A DNA stretch of 64,000 bases from positions 930,001-994,000 of the forward strand of contig JASFXZ010000039.1 of the NCBI GenBank assembly GCA_032209605.1, in the 5' to 3' direction. The notes below the pieces were generated by a model. The model had not been told where the DNA came from. It did not search any database and was given only the letters and a program-made list of their open reading frames with translations. Below are positions 1-12,584 of the stretch, piece by piece. Within the stretch, counting starts at the first letter, position 1. Each line of letters starts with the position of its first letter. The position numbers and the translations under genes are program-made. Source of the stretch: Mactromeris polynyma (Eukaryota > Mollusca > Bivalvia > Venerida > Mactridae).

Positions 1-1357
1 GATACGGTCAAGAATTATATGCTCTCGCAATACTCATACATGTTCTTTGCATAGGATGACATTCATTGATAAAATATTGTAAGAACCAATTGATTTTGTC
101 AAAACGCCTCTGTTGACATGATCTTTTACAAGACATTTAAATTTAAAAGAAAATGACTGATCAATAGGGATGTGTCGCAATTATACACAGGTCTGAGGTC
201 ACAGAGATTCAGGGTCAACTCAGCCCGGTCCTACTCGGCCCACTGACCAACCTGGTCCAATAATTGAGGCGATATATATGAACCTTTTAAGTGTTGAATT
301 TTGATACATTGATCATTAATCTTTACGTTAAAACCAATTAAACCTAAGTTGGAAACATTATTGAATATTCTAGTGCATTTAAGATTCGCAGTGCAGTGGA
401 AATTTCCCTGTGAAATGTGTTTTGGTATCTGTTATAATTTGAACATGTTTGTCACACAGTTTTTACTCAAAAACAGTTATGAGAGGTATTTCTTTCACAT
501 TTTATCATTATTTTATTCTTTATAGATTTGAAACGAGGTAGACCATACGAAAACCTTTGATATTTATTTCATAATATTGGTATAAATAACGAAAAATACA
601 TAAATAATGAATACAGATAAAGCACAGATAACAAAAAATTAAACAATTAGAATTTAGACCTAAAAATATGTCTGTTTCCTGTAACCCGACCGACCGTAAA
701 TTTTTACCGCTGACCAAAAAAAAATATGGTCCAAAGTAAAAAGTCAGATTTAGTGATCTCTGGCCTGTGATGACAACGATAATTTAGTCGTGTCCGAACT
801 ATCATAGTCACTGCAACTCCATTATAACAGGATCGGTGGGGGGGTCCAAGACTCGCGATCGCGTTAAAATCTAAAGACATTAACCATAGAGAAGGAATAC
901 CAACTTACCCCACCCACCCAATATAGCGTTGTGCGATATTTTGGCGGCATTTGTATTATTTGTTACCAGTGAAAATGACCTCCTGTTACACTCACAAAAT
1001 ACATGTGAAAATTGCAGATTGCGAGTGACAATTAATTTAATAATTATACCTAATTATATTTTCTTATCTATCAATATTTATCCGTTATTCACCAGAACAA
1101 AAGAATAATCCATCGCGTTAAAATGTTGAATCACGCATGAAAAATGCGATGACCTAAAGTTATTGCACCACGCGCGGTAGTATCTATATTACATCTGTCT
1201 AATAAAGCATTTCAAGCCAATTAAATGATACCAAAATGTGCATCATTCATGATCATTGACAAAATCACCACCCACGACGGTCGACCTCGGAAATTAGAAG
1301 ACGACGCGGTGCCTTAGAACTCTGCGAGTAGAAAATTTTGAATGTGCATCGCCCATC

Positions 1358-2436
1358 CAGGGTTTTCCCCGATGCACAAATGTGTGCATTTTGGCGCACA
1401 TTTTGGCTGAATGACCCGTAAAAATATTCATGGAGCGTCACAAGGGTACAAATGCGTTAAATTCATACAGAAATGGGTAAGACTAAGAGCAGGGTAGTTA
1501 CTTCGTAATAATTCCAAATCCAACAAATCCCTGCATTCTGATTGGCTTTTCCGAGGTGTGCATGCATGAATGCCCAAATTTCATTGATCACGGACACTTT
1601 TCTACCTAAATCTAAGGTAAACAATATGAACGTGTTGGGTACTATATTTTCTCGAGCAACAAATATCTTAGAAGCCCATATTCTATGTTTATACGAAATC
1701 CGGTATGTTTACCAGTTTGTTTATCTTAGTTTCTGTTTGATAGCATCTTCTTCGACGTTTTAACGTGAGAATTTCATCAGATACGCGCTCACTCGACAAG
1801 TTGATCTTCTCTAGCGCGACCTTGGACTGCATAAGCTACTGTTCAAGCGGAATAAATGATTGACGCGGAATAATAACTGTTACGAAGAAATTTCATTTAA
1901 AGTCAATGTCCAATATGGCTCCTGTTTTGGTCTGAAAATTATTTTCAATGTTTTTTTGGCCGTCAACTTGGTACTATTTTTGTGTGTATTCATCCGCGCA
2001 TTCAGTCGACGCAGTGTGAGGTCACGATGTGTATTGACTACAAAAACATCATTGGGGGTCGTTTCAAAAGTCTATTTGGAATTGTAAGGATTAAAAGACC
2101 ATTTTTTCGCGATCAGTGGTTGTATTTATTGAAAATGGTCTAATGTATTCAAACTTGTCAAGACAATCCTTTTGTGTCTCCAGATTGCCCAAACTTTCGT
2201 AGCCACACTCTTGTAAGGCATCAAACAATTAACTCGCATGTGAATGCATTGGCATCTGTAAAACTCTGAGGTGTTAAAATGTAAACAAACAATATTTGCA
2301 TACCGGTATGTCGTGAATTTGAGTATCATATCTGGTTAATTGTATAAATGACCCCCAAATTTTACAAATGACCCACAAATGAAGCCCCTAGGCAAACAGT
2401 GTGACCCCCTTAAAGAAAATTCACGGGAAAACCCTG
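1358..2436. mobile_element. 1.08-kb non-autonomous DNA transposon, TIR CAGGGTTTTCCC
   Basis: The ends are a perfect 12-bp inverted repeat CAGGGTTTTCCC / GGGAAAACCCTG. The flanks repeat CCCATC on both sides (1352-1357 and 2437-2442), a likely target duplication of 6-7 bp. The CAGGG start resembles hAT-type termini, but hAT duplications are normally 8 bp, so the superfamily is left open. No coding sequence was recognised inside. It is nested in the larger inverted-repeat region. Confidence 0.5.
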
Positions 2437-2456
2437 CCCATCAAACATTTGGCCGA

Positions 2457-2837
2457 CTATGTTGATGTAACAAGTTGAGACGCGGCGCCTTTGTAGTCTG
2501 CAAGAACATTGTTTTTGACTCTCAGCACTTCAAACATTCCGTGCCGATTTGTAAGCTTTTGTCTCAACTTAAAGGGTAAACATGCGACCAACACATCTAG
2601 TAGATCTTGAAGAAGTTTTCTTCTTATTAGCAAATTTTTGGATCTTTCATGAAAAAAATCGTTAGCCACGAATGGAGATCCCAATAACCGACAGCGTTCT
2701 AATGTAGCTGCAGTGTATTGATATATTTTCAAAGTGTAAAGATGAAATGCTTCCCTGGTGAAGTACTTACAAAAAAAAGATTTTACTAATGTATGTCTGC
2801 CATCGCTGTTAATCAAATTCATTGTAGATTTATTCAC
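2457..2837 (-). other. Unrecognised 126-codon reading frame
   Basis: An uninterrupted minus-strand frame beside the right inverted arm of the upstream element. The inferred peptide is basic and leucine-rich in its second half (ERSKNLLIRRKLLQDLLDVL). Its composition looks more protein-like than neighbouring frames, and it could be a terminal piece of a transposon gene. No family was recognised and no splice context supports it. It could equally be chance. Confidence 0.2.
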
Positions 2838-3340
2838 ATGATAAAATGTAATATTCTGACATGTAATAATCCCTACCTACCGACCCATCTTTTTTCAAGC
2901 ATGTTACAGGAAACAGACATTTTTTTAGGCCTTAGAAGATTAAATGATTAGACAAACAATTAAACAACAAATGAAATGAAATACATGTAACTACATGTAT
3001 CACCTTCTTTAGTATGCCGAAGGTGTGAAGGTTTGCCTTTTCATTGCGCTTCAAAAGTGGGCCGAGTTGGACCGGGGCGAGATTGGAAGTGGGCCGAGTT
3101 GACCCTTTACCGGTCACAGACATATACACTATTGATTGGAAACTTCCTACTATGTCTATATAGATTTGTTTGAACTCTCAGGAGCAACTTGATGTCTTCT
3201 GCGATCAAACATTGGGAGTCCGGGACTTATTTTCAAAAAATAAAAGAAATCCCCACCCCTATTCCCTGAAGCAGGATTAGATTAGCAGTTGTTATAATGT
3301 ACTAAGCCTGTTACTAATATGTTTTATCTTATATTTTTAG

Positions 3341-5262
3341 AACTGGGTATCATATGGTTGGAGCAAGGATGATCGGGAAGAAGATACCTTTAATGCCAAC
3401 TTAATGAATTTTACCCTTTTTACTGTACTACTGGTCATGGGAAGCTATTTAATGTTGTATGCACCAAATTTTAAGTAAGTATATGTCTTAATGATAGGAA
3501 ATATTTAATATTCAATTCATATATATGCATCATCACTAAGTTACATTTAGGTGGTTTTCAAACCCACTGATGCTTGGCTGGGATGGCAAATGAATATCAC
3601 CTGACCAACTGTTTTAAGCGTTGTAGAACAACACATTTGGATCGGTTATCTGGATTTAAAAATGAATTGCCATTATGGTAATGAATAACAGCTAGCTTCA
3701 ACTTTTTTATGTTGCTGCAAAATCTATATATTATAAATTAGAAAATATCTGAAAATATCTGGTCAAATAGGTAAAATAGCTGTGAGGGAATCACCCAAGT
3801 GGCTCAGTGTATTCAACTCCCCGGTGCAGAATGTCCCGTGTTTGACATCAAGCCATAATGTGTTTTCATGTGTATACATCATGTTATCATGTCTGTGGTC
3901 ATGTGTCTACATCATGGTATCATGTTATTGTCATGTGTCAATATCATGGTATCATGTCATTGTCATGTGTCTACATCATGGTATCATGTTATTGTCATGT
4001 GTCAATATCATCGTATCATGTCATTGTCATGTGTCTACATCATGGTATCATGTTATTGTCATGTGGCTACATCATGGTATCATGTTATTGTCATGTGGCT
4101 ACATCATGGTATCATGTTATTGTCATGTGTCAATATCATGGTATCATGTCATTGTCATGTGTCTACATCATGCCATGGTATCATGTCTGTGGTCATGTGT
4201 CTACATCATGGTATCATGTCATTGTCATGTGTCTACATCATGGTATCATGTCATTGTCATGTGTCTATGTCATCATGCCATGGTATCATGTCTGTGGTCA
4301 TGTGTCTACATCATGGTATCATGTCATTGTCATGTATCTACATCACGGTATCATGTCATTGTCATGTGTCTATATCATGTTATCATGTCTGTTGTCATGT
4401 GTCTACATCATTGTATCATGTCATTGTCATGTGTCTATATCATGGTATCATGTCATTGTCATGTGTCTACATCATGGTATCATGTCATTGTCATGTGTCT
4501 ACATCATGGTATCATGTCATTGTCATGTGTCTATATCATGTCATTGTCATGTGTCTACATCATGGTATCATGTCATTGTCATGTGTCTACATCATGGTAT
4601 CATGTCATTGTCATGTGTCTACATCATGGTATCATGTCATTGTCATGTCTACATCATGGTATCATGTCAGTGTCATGTGTCTACATCATGGTATCATGTC
4701 ATTGTCATGTGTCTACATCATGGTATCATGTCATTGTCATGTGTCTACATCATGGTATCATGTCATTGTCATGTGGCTACATCATGGTATCACGTCTGTG
4801 GTCATGTGTCTCACACAGTGTGCCGGCACCATATGTACTTCAAGTAAACATTCCATATTACTGAAAATTTGTTGGAGGGACATAAAACCCAACTCACTCA
4901 ATTTTTCTTTTACTGTCATAAATCCAAAAATATTGAGCTATTGTTCAGGACAAGTGATCAACTTTTTCTTGTACTTCAATACAATTAACTCATCCTTCAT
5001 CTCCACTGGTACATCTTGTGTAATCTTTTAAAATCAAAAGTTAGCTGTGCTGTATTGATAAACCCATTAACAGAAACATACACATCACCATACACTGTTT
5101 TATTATTACAGAATGAAGGACTGGGTGGCCAGGGAAGCATATTTAGAACTTGACAGACGAGAAAAAGCTGGTTTACCATTAATTGACCCTTATTTTGTAC
5201 CCCCAGAAAGTGTGGAACTTCCTTCAGAAGAAGAATTAGGAGACATAGATATCATTATATAA
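3341..5262 (+). CDS. NDUFB11: NDUFB11, last two coding exons (mitochondrial complex I ESSS subunit)
   Basis: Accessory subunit of the inner-membrane NADH:ubiquinone oxidoreductase (complex I, beta subcomplex), with a single transmembrane helix and a matrix-to-intermembrane topology known for the family. Exon A is 3341-3474: acceptor TTTTTAG, reading NWVSYGWSKDDREED, then a hydrophobic helix (FTLFTVLLVMGSYLMLY) and donor AA|GTAAGT. Exon B is 5112-5262: acceptor TTATTACAG, reading MKDWVAREAYLELDRREKAG and ending in an acidic tail with ELPSEEELGD before TAA. The split codon AA|A joins in frame, giving APNFKMKDW, which matches the family pattern of helix, then [KR]-M-[KR]-[ED]-W, then an REAE..REA.GLP-like stretch. 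The N-terminal exon(s), including the mitochondrial targeting peptide, were not found in the upstream 3.3 kb and may lie before the window. Family assignment is by remembered similarity and is strong for the C-terminal third of the protein. Confidence 0.88.
3858..4812 (+). repeat. 32-bp minisatellite inside the NDUFB11 intron
   Basis: About 30 head-to-tail copies of a 32-bp unit built from ATCATGGTATCATGTCATTG followed by TCATGTGTCTAC, with variants (CTGTGG, TTATTG, GGCTAC, 8-12 bp deletions). Because 32 is not a multiple of three and the unit has no stop codon in any forward frame, all three + frames stay open for about 1 kb. The resulting 330-390 codon reading frames are therefore not genes. 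It lies wholly within the 3475-5111 intron. Confidence 0.95.
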
Positions 5263-5706
5263 ATTGTTAAATTATTTGACACTGTGACGATTTTTATCTC
5301 ATGGAAGACTTTCATGTGTGTTGCTTTTATATGTCGAGATGAAAATATTTAGCCATATGACTGCTGTTGGGAAATCTTGTTGAGTCATACTTTTCAAAAA
5401 TATTAACTTGGTGTATCTGCCGACTTTAGAATAAGATTAATGCTATGTGGTGTTTGGTGTTAGTTTGCTTTTGAATAACATGGACATTCTGTGAAATATT
5501 TTCTTGAATAAGCATGTTTTGACAAATGAAAAATAATTCTCGGACATTATTAGCACATGTATATTGTACTTGAATTAGTAGCATGGTGTACACAGTTATT
5601 TACAAAGTTCTGCATGTCTTAAATGTGATGGTTTGCTGAAAGTCACAATATTTCTCTTTTACATCTTGAACTTTGTAGAAATTGAATTTGTTGAACTTTA
5701 TTTATC

Positions 5707-5712
5707 AATAAA
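5707..5712 (+). terminator. Poly(A) signal of NDUFB11
   Basis: AATAAA followed by a T-rich stretch, about 445 bases after the NDUFB11 stop. No other canonical signal is closer on this strand in the AT-rich 3' flank, so this is the probable cleavage/polyadenylation signal. Confidence 0.6.
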
Positions 5713-5762
5713 GTTTTTTGATTGCTATGTGTTGTCTTGATATTGCTATTCTGATCGAAGGT

Positions 5763-7002
5763 ACATTGTCCATTGCATGGAACTTAGAAATTGCTGTTCA
5801 AGACACAAACACATGAACATTATTCTGTATCATATTATATTGACAAATTCTTTTAATCCCAACAAATCATACCACAAATATTTACTTGCGGTAAATATGA
5901 AATTTACTTCAAACTCGGCATCATGATTTCAGTTTTATTTAAAGATTTGCATTTTAAGATTGCATTTTAAGATTGAACAGCCATGCGTTCAGTTATGGCT
6001 AACGGTTGCTCACATTACAAAACTGTTTTGATTTGTATCCCTGGCCCACCGTATCGCATTCAATGTACACATGAAACCAAATTTAAAAAGTTAATAGCAA
6101 ACACCTTTACTGACAAAAGACAGTTTTAAAGTAGAATAGTATCGTTGGCTGACATTCATTGAATAGGCCCTCACTATCCTTGTCTCTCTTTGGATGCTTT
6201 GTTTATTCTCAAGGAGTGGACTGGTGAAAATTATACAGACATTGACAGTCAGTCTTTACATTTTGCTGATGATAACTAGTGATAAGCATGATTATTGATG
6301 TTGAGTAAATTTTGTCAGATACAACGACAAATAACTTGAGTGTAGATAGGATTTTATGCATATTTTTGTGAAGATTCAAATACAGAAGTTTGAATACAGT
6401 TCGTTTGTCCTCTGTACATTGTATTGAGTTACAAACCAATTTTATTGGCAATTAGGGCCTATCACTGTGAGCCATGTTTTGATATAACCAGGTGTTAAAT
6501 ACCATTATTAGATTATTATAACTTCTTTTCCTTTCTATATACATGTATTCGGAGTATTTGTGAGTACATGTACTTATTAGGCAAAAACTACAAATAGTAA
6601 CTTACGGATATTACCAGGTATGGCCATATAAACATGACTGTCGGCTTCAAATGAATTCAATGTCTGATACATGTATAATGTCTGACCATTATGTGACAGA
6701 ATTTGCAAACAACTAACCAACAAAAGAATTGATAAATATTTGATAATTCATCTGTCCTATGAGTATATTTTAATGTATTTACATTGATTCAGCCACATGA
6801 AGTTTACCAGGAATCTGGATTCACGTAATGGCTTCATCACAAATCCTACTTGTACAATCATAAATTGGTCAAACATACACAGATTGAAAGCATCTACTAG
6901 TACATTGTGTTTTAGTCTTAAATAAAATATGCATTTATAAAATGTTTTGCATTAGGGAGAGTGTCTTGGCAAGTACATATTTTTACAAAACAACATGCTA
7001 TT
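5763..7002. other. Intergenic stretch, nothing recognised
   Basis: AT-rich DNA downstream of NDUFB11. Both strands were read; only short frames without family resemblance are present, and no tandem or inverted structure stood out. Confidence 0.6.
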
Positions 7003-7150
7003 AGGGGTTCCATTTGGTGCTGAATCTCGAGGGTCATTTTGATAATTTCAGCCTGATTTTACCATATTACATGTATGATTTAGCGAAAAATTGAACTTCA
7101 GCCAGAATTGTGTATTTTTGGGGTCAACTCTAGGCTCCAATGGAACCCCT
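7003..7150. mobile_element. 148-bp MITE, ends AGGGGTTCCATT
   Basis: The left end AGGGGTTCCATTTGGTGC is answered by GCTCCAATGGAACCCCT at the right end, an imperfect terminal inverted repeat of about 17 bp. The interior is non-coding. No unambiguous target duplication is visible. Confidence 0.5.
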
Positions 7151-8120
7151 TGCTTTAGTATATGTTACATTCAAGAATGATGGATAACATCCTTGACTGT
7201 ATATACAAGTATATTACACTTCTACATACACACCAGGGGCAATATTCGCAAACATCTAGTGACCGTGAACTACAGACTAATGGAAAAAAGAAGGAAATCC
7301 ATGCTTAACATTTGTCTCTTTAATATGAATAAACATGAGGGGTGAACACGTATACAATTGCTATATCCACAGTTAAACTAAAATTTCATGCATTAACAAT
7401 AAAACAATACATTAAAATAAACTTGACAGAATTTATTTATAGTCGGAGAAGCTTAAATAACATTTCAGAGATCAAAGATGACAATATATTAATTCATTTA
7501 TTTAACACACATGCACACCATTTTTGAATCATAATTATGCAATCTGATGTAATGTACTTCATGGAAAGGCACTTTGCAAGGACATATTTTCCTGAAGGCC
7601 ATGGTAAATAAATTGGTCAATTATCATCATTTGTTCTCGATGTGGTGACAGGAGGGGAGTGAGTATCATTTTCTGAGAACTGATATCAATGCCTCTAATT
7701 GGAAGCATGCTAAGTAGAGTTGGGCAGAGATAATTATCAACCATGCAATTAATCATGGTCTGAAGTGCCTACAAAAGTTACCAGTCTCTAAACTACAATA
7801 TAATTCATCTTCTTTAATGTTCGGTGTCGATATACTGTATGATGACAAAATCTCCGTCATACAATGCACTTGCATACAGAAACTTTTTTGTAAGTCGTCT
7901 AACTAATCAAAGGCGATAGTTTGGACAATTCCACAAACGCCCAAGAAATACTCGTAATTGTTTTATTACCTAATTAATTTTTGAAAACATTCAACCAATG
8001 AGATAACAGATTGTCAGTAATCCTTAGTCTGCAACACTAGAATTATACTTGATAAGAGCTACATGTTCAAGAGAATTTGTTGTGAATCACTGCTATGCAT
8101 GTAATAGTTCATTTATTATA
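7151..8120. other. Intergenic stretch, nothing recognised
   Basis: AT-rich; only short frames with no similarity to known proteins. No repeat structure noted. Confidence 0.5.
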
Positions 8121-8211
8121 ATCACAGGTCATAGGGAGGCCAAGTGGTGTACAGGTAGACTGCCAGATTCCTATTCTAGAGGTTGTGGACTTGATCTCCA
8201 TCAACAACCAG

Positions 8212-8440
8212 GCCCCAATCTCTCAAAGCATCTCAAATAGAAATCTTAGCTCAATATGAGATTTTGCTCAAAACAGATACTGAGAATGAGACAAATCTTA
8301 TTTGAATCTCTAAAAAAATCATATTTTTCGACTTGTAATACGTTTTCGAGTCCGGTCTAAGATGTGGAAAATCTCATCAATTTGAGACGATTTTAAAGCT
8401 GAGATTTAGCTAAAATTGAGAAAATTCGAGAGATCGGGGC
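8212..8440. mobile_element. 229-bp MITE, ends GCCCCAATCTCTC, 3-bp target duplication
   Basis: The terminal inverted repeats GCCCCAATCTCTC / GAGAGATCGGGGC are flanked by CAG on both sides (8209-8211 and 8441-8443). Repeated GAGATTT/AAATCTC words occur inside. The 3-bp duplication would fit a PIF/Harbinger-like origin, but the target is not TWA. It interrupts an older repeat (8124-8520) whose GGCCAAGTGGTGTACAGGT and GGACTTGATCTCC segments faintly recall tRNA-SINE A and B boxes. Confidence 0.6.
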
Positions 8441-8949
8441 CAGGTTCTACCATGATCATCCCAGTCTCTAAAATTAGGCACCGGAAGTAACCTGGGAAGA
8501 GGTCATAGAAACTGATCAATAATTTGTGAGAATCGTCTTACAACCAATCTAAAACAATGAAGTTTAAAACAAAATTAATTACAGGTTTTGGGTACATTGT
8601 CATAAACAATGTAACAAGAAATACTGTAAAAGTGGTAAAAAAGTTGGAGACATGGAAATATGAGAAAATATCAAGAATTGACAAAAATAGCTAGCAATAG
8701 GTACTGCTCTCATGTAAATATTAGCAAACCCTGTTTGTAAATGCATTATAACACCAAACACTGATAACTAAAACTACTTATAAACATGTAGTTTTATATA
8801 TAACAGAAATGATGCACAAAAAATCATCATTTGAACAGAACTCATTAAGATATTGTTTAACTAGAGCTATCACTAGAGTTGATAAATACGCCGCAATACA
8901 TATATTTGACAAAATCCAATACAGATGCAAGTCAGTGATCTTGAACTCA

Positions 8950-9690
8950 AACAGAATACAAGAGGGCCATGGTGACCCTATATCGCTCACCCGAGTACAT
9001 TGTCATGGTGACCTCAAGAGAACTTTCAATGATTTGTCCTTGTGACTTACTGTTTGACCCAACATGACCTAGTACCACACTGGACTTGCATTTTATTAAG
9101 ACAAACAGTTTGATCAAGTTTATATAGTTCCCGTAGAAACTGCAGCCTCCTGAGAATCCACAAGGATTTTCCATCATTTGATCCTGTGACCAAGTTTTTG
9201 ACCCCAGATGACCCAGTTTTGAACTTGGCCTAGATTTCATTGAGACAAACAGTCTGACCAAGTGTGTCAACAAGCTAAATTGTTGACGACGGACACAGGT
9301 CCGAATAGCTCACATTGAGCACTTTGGTCGTCTTGAGTTTGCTCAAATAATAGAAAGTACTGAATCTCATCATGTACATTATATGTGTGAAGTTTCATGA
9401 AAATCCTCTGTCGGCTATCTTAAATATGATTGGGGGAAAAAATGTCATGCACTACAACTCATTACACAGATTATTGGTGTGAAGTTACATGAAAATCCTC
9501 TGTCAGCTATCTTAAATATGATTGGGGGGAAAAATGTCATGCACTACAACTCGTTACACAGATTATTGGTGAGAAGTTACATGAAAATCCTCCAAGTTTT
9601 ATCGGTAGAAGTAGTTCGCTCCGCAAGTTTTTGTTAACAGACCAAGCAAACCGAGTGACTCCGGTATACCCCCAACCTTTGTGTGTGCGG
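8950..9690. repeat. Interspersed repeat with internal 92-bp tandem duplication
   Basis: Begins near GGCCATGGTGACCCTATATC and ends near GGTATACCCCCAACC...GCGGGTATAAT, a style common in bivalve genomes (recalled, not searched). Within it, 9385-9598 holds 2.3 copies of a 92-bp unit starting GAAGTTACATGAAAATCCTC. The forward and reverse frames across 8947-9273 are repeat-derived, not genes. Confidence 0.55.
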
Positions 9691-10600
9691 GTATAATGAA
9701 GAATAATACAGTTTATTGCATAGGATGGTAAAGAACATCATTTTTTTTCTTATTGTGTATTTAATTCAGACAAATAAACATTAACAAAAATAGTGCATTG
9801 TTATTGCTAGTACCAATATAGAAATATGTTGTAAAATATCTTTTATATGCTGTAATAATTATGCAATAATGTTATGAAAAGGAAAAAAGTGGAACATCGT
9901 AAAGTCCATTTAAGGTCCAAGAAAGAAAATTGAGATATTCATTGAAACGGAATCATATATTTTACAAGTTTTGAAAGAGATAAAACTTCTATGTTGAGTT
10001 ATGAATACACAAGGCACAGCAGAACTAAATTATGCAAAAACTTAATAACAGTTATCTCAAACAGACTATTAACAAAGTCTGTGCTTTCAAAACTTTTGCA
10101 TAAGTAATTTGAAGTAAATGATTAATGAGAGAATTGACCTTTAAAAATGTATTGCAGACCAACAATCATAGTTTGGCACTTGATTTGCAGACACAAATAT
10201 ATAGCATCTATAACATAAGAACTTGCATATTCCATTCTTGGACAATTCCAGGTACTGTAGATCACTCCGAATTTGCGAGTACTCCAATTTGCAAAATTAT
10301 ATTATTTTTACCTTTTAAATTGTTTTGGTAGAATTAATTCCCGCCGTGACATAATGCACAAAAATAGCTGTTATTTAAATACCATCTTGATCTTAACATC
10401 AACAAAAATTTGAATAGGAGCGGAAATGTATTCAGATAATGTACCAAAAACTGGACAGTTGAAAAGATTGATACATAATGTTACATGAAGTATGACATTA
10501 TTAGAAGGAGAAGAAGAGGCTTGAAACAACAATGCATTCATAAAGAATTCAGCGTAGGAAATATATAAGATTCTATGAAAGTTTATATAATAGAACTTCA
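9691..10600. other. Intergenic stretch downstream of CARD-DD copy 1
   Basis: AT-rich DNA 3' of the adaptor gene on the minus strand. No gene, array or clear transposon end was recognised. Confidence 0.5.
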
Positions 10601-12425
10601 TCACATCCGCTCTGCAATAATTTTCATTTGTTGCCAATCAACAGTAGTGGCCTGTGTACATTCTTTGGCAATGCGTACAAAATTGTCAAGAGTACAGACA
10701 TCTGGACATCGCATTCGCCATTTGTTTAATGCTGCATATATTTTCATCACAGCTGTACTATTGTCCATCTTGCTGTGTTCCAATTCTACTTGCTTAACGC
10801 CCATGTCTAAAAGTACTAGTTCCCAGTCGTCGCCGAGTGTTTGAGCCAATCTACTGATATCTTTCTCACTAAGCCTTCTACTTTTTACCGCTGGTTGTAT
10901 ATTATTAATCCATTCATATGGCTCTGAAACAAGTATGTAAACATATCAATGTTTCATCAGTACTTTTCAAGGTACATGTACATGCTGTAATAAACAATGC
11001 CTAAAGATGTGTCTTTTGACTAAAGAGCTGCGATGGCTCTGTATTGCTAACAGAAGTAATATTGATACAAGAGCTGTAATTGATTCTGCAAAATGCATAT
11101 CAACGACATCGATATATTGGATGAGACATATTGACGATACAGTGATATATCAATTTAGATGCTTTTGAGTTACTGTGAACATCTTGTTTCCTCACTATGA
11201 AAAAGTATGTGTTTTTTTGCAAAATATATAAGAAAAATATGAATAATCTTCAGTTATTTATTTTCCTTGAACACAGGTATGGCGTAGGTTTAGACATCGT
11301 CTTTTGACAGCGCACAGTTACCATTTTTATTTTGGGTGATTTTTTGTCTTTTTCAGGCAGGTATTAATTATTCAAATGTATAAATTTTTTAAAATATGTA
11401 TCGATCAACGGAAAAACATCAATGATACATCAATATCGTTTCTATCAATGGCAACTCCAATTGATACCATTTAAAGGCTGTACAAAGGATCCAGCACCCG
11501 CCTCTACCAACCATGTTTTCTTTAACAAATTGCAAAGGCATAACATTTTGGAAGTGAGTAATCCAAAAAAACATTCCGGCCAATTTTTTTAAACATGTTA
11601 CTATAAAGCCATGTAAGGAAAACCCATCCTGTGCCTTGGCAGCCATGTCCGTAGGTTATTTATTTTCATTGAAACTTAATAAGTAATTGTTTTACTTCAT
11701 TTCTTGTGATCAAGAGGGCCATATATTATAGTCTGCAAGTAGATAAGGAAGTAGCAAACAAACACTTCTTAAAGTTCTTTTACCCTGACATGAGAGTCAT
11801 TTTTTTAAATATTCATTTGCAGACATTTTTTTCAGTGGGAAGTACGGTACATCCTTTGATAGGGGAAATTTGCATAATGAATCACTAAATTTGGGTATTT
11901 ATAAGGCTAATAATATTTTAAATAAGTTTATTGAAGAGGTATTTTCTTTCAAAGTAGGATAAAATTTATACTTCTTTTTTTGGGGAATGGGGCCCAATAG
12001 CGACCCCAAATTTGCCATAAAAAGGGCTGCTTTGTAATATACATCACTGAAATGGCACATTACCTGTACCAACTGCTCCGGCACTGTTCTCTAGCTGTGT
12101 ATTTTCAATCATATCAGCCAAATGGTCTTGACCATTTTCTCGTAGGGATTGAAGAAACACACCGTAAGCCTGATCCCCACTTCTTAATAAAAGTTTGAAA
12201 AATTCATTATTCCTATTTTCTGTTGTATTAGGATTATATCCATTAATAACTTCCATGTCTGGAAAATCAAATATTTCTTTTTCAATAAAGTAGTCAATTA
12301 AATCTTTTGCATCCATGTCCTTCTTCAAGTCCCTGAGATTTTTCTTGATTTTTCTCTCATGGTCAGAATGCATTTTTCCTTGAGTTAGAGGCATGTTGGC
12401 TATCACACCTGGGTGTCACTTTCAC
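10601..12425 (-). CDS. CRADD-like: CARD + Death-domain adaptor, copy 1 (CRADD/RAIDD-like), two coding exons
   Basis: Predicted cytoplasmic adaptor linking CARD proteins (caspases) to Death-domain proteins. Exon 1 runs from acceptor TTATTCTAG (exon start 12425) through ATG at 12394 (or the conserved second ATG at 12373) to 12064, donor ACAG|GTAATG. It encodes a CARD: helices around KIKKNLRDLKKDMDAKDLID, EIFDFPDMEVINGY, FFKLLLRSGDQAYGVFLQSL and GQDHLADMIE. Exon 2 is 10923-10601, acceptor TTGTTTCAG. It encodes a Death domain: DISRLAQTLGDDWELVLLDM, then VMKIYAALNKWR, then TLDNFVRIAKE. The phase-1 junction G|AG restores a codon and gives GTEPYEW. Total is about 217 residues from the first ATG; vertebrate CRADD is about 199. 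All exons are open. The nearest paralogue is at 56.0-58.1 kb. No promoter was identified; a 5' non-coding exon is implied. Confidence 0.85.
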
Positions 12426-12584
12426 CTAGAATAAGAATAACATACTTCATGAAATGAATTTCTTATTATGCAACTTTTAGTCAAATTTACAATTGTGTAC
12501 AGTGGAGTTTCGTTGACTAGAACTTGGTTGCCAACAACCTGGATCACTCCAACCAATTGTAAAGTTCCAATAAATGTCTCTATA

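Larger units (their letters stand above)
164..3140. mobile_element. Candidate ~3-kb inverted-repeat element upstream of NDUFB11
   Basis: Two pairs of matching segments lie in opposite orientation. GGGTCAACTCAGCCC near 212 answers GGGCCGAGTTGACCC near 3090. ATGTCTGTTTCCTGTAAC near 668 answers GTTACAGGAAACAGACAT near 2905. Both are embedded in longer diverged similarity (about 160-700 versus 2880-3140). The outer sequence ATCAATAG recurs inverted as CTATTGAT near 3130. No transposase motif was recognised between the arms and no clear target duplication could be read, so this is a degenerate or composite DNA transposon at best. Confidence 0.35.

Noticed and set aside
3782..5031. Forward frames of 329-387 codons
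   Set aside because: Translated 32-bp minisatellite without stop codons; located within the NDUFB11 intron.
8947..9273. 108-codon minus-strand frame
   Set aside because: Repeat-derived; internal sequence repeats itself and matches interspersed-repeat style.
9385..9598. CRISPR-like or satellite array
   Set aside because: Only 2.3 copies of a 92-bp unit inside an interspersed repeat; eukaryotic context.
11419..11646. 75-codon frame shared with the copy 3 intron (57095-57286)
   Set aside because: Lies in the CARD-DD intron of both paralogues; similarity is at DNA level with indels, no splice support, so paralogous intron sequence and not an exon.
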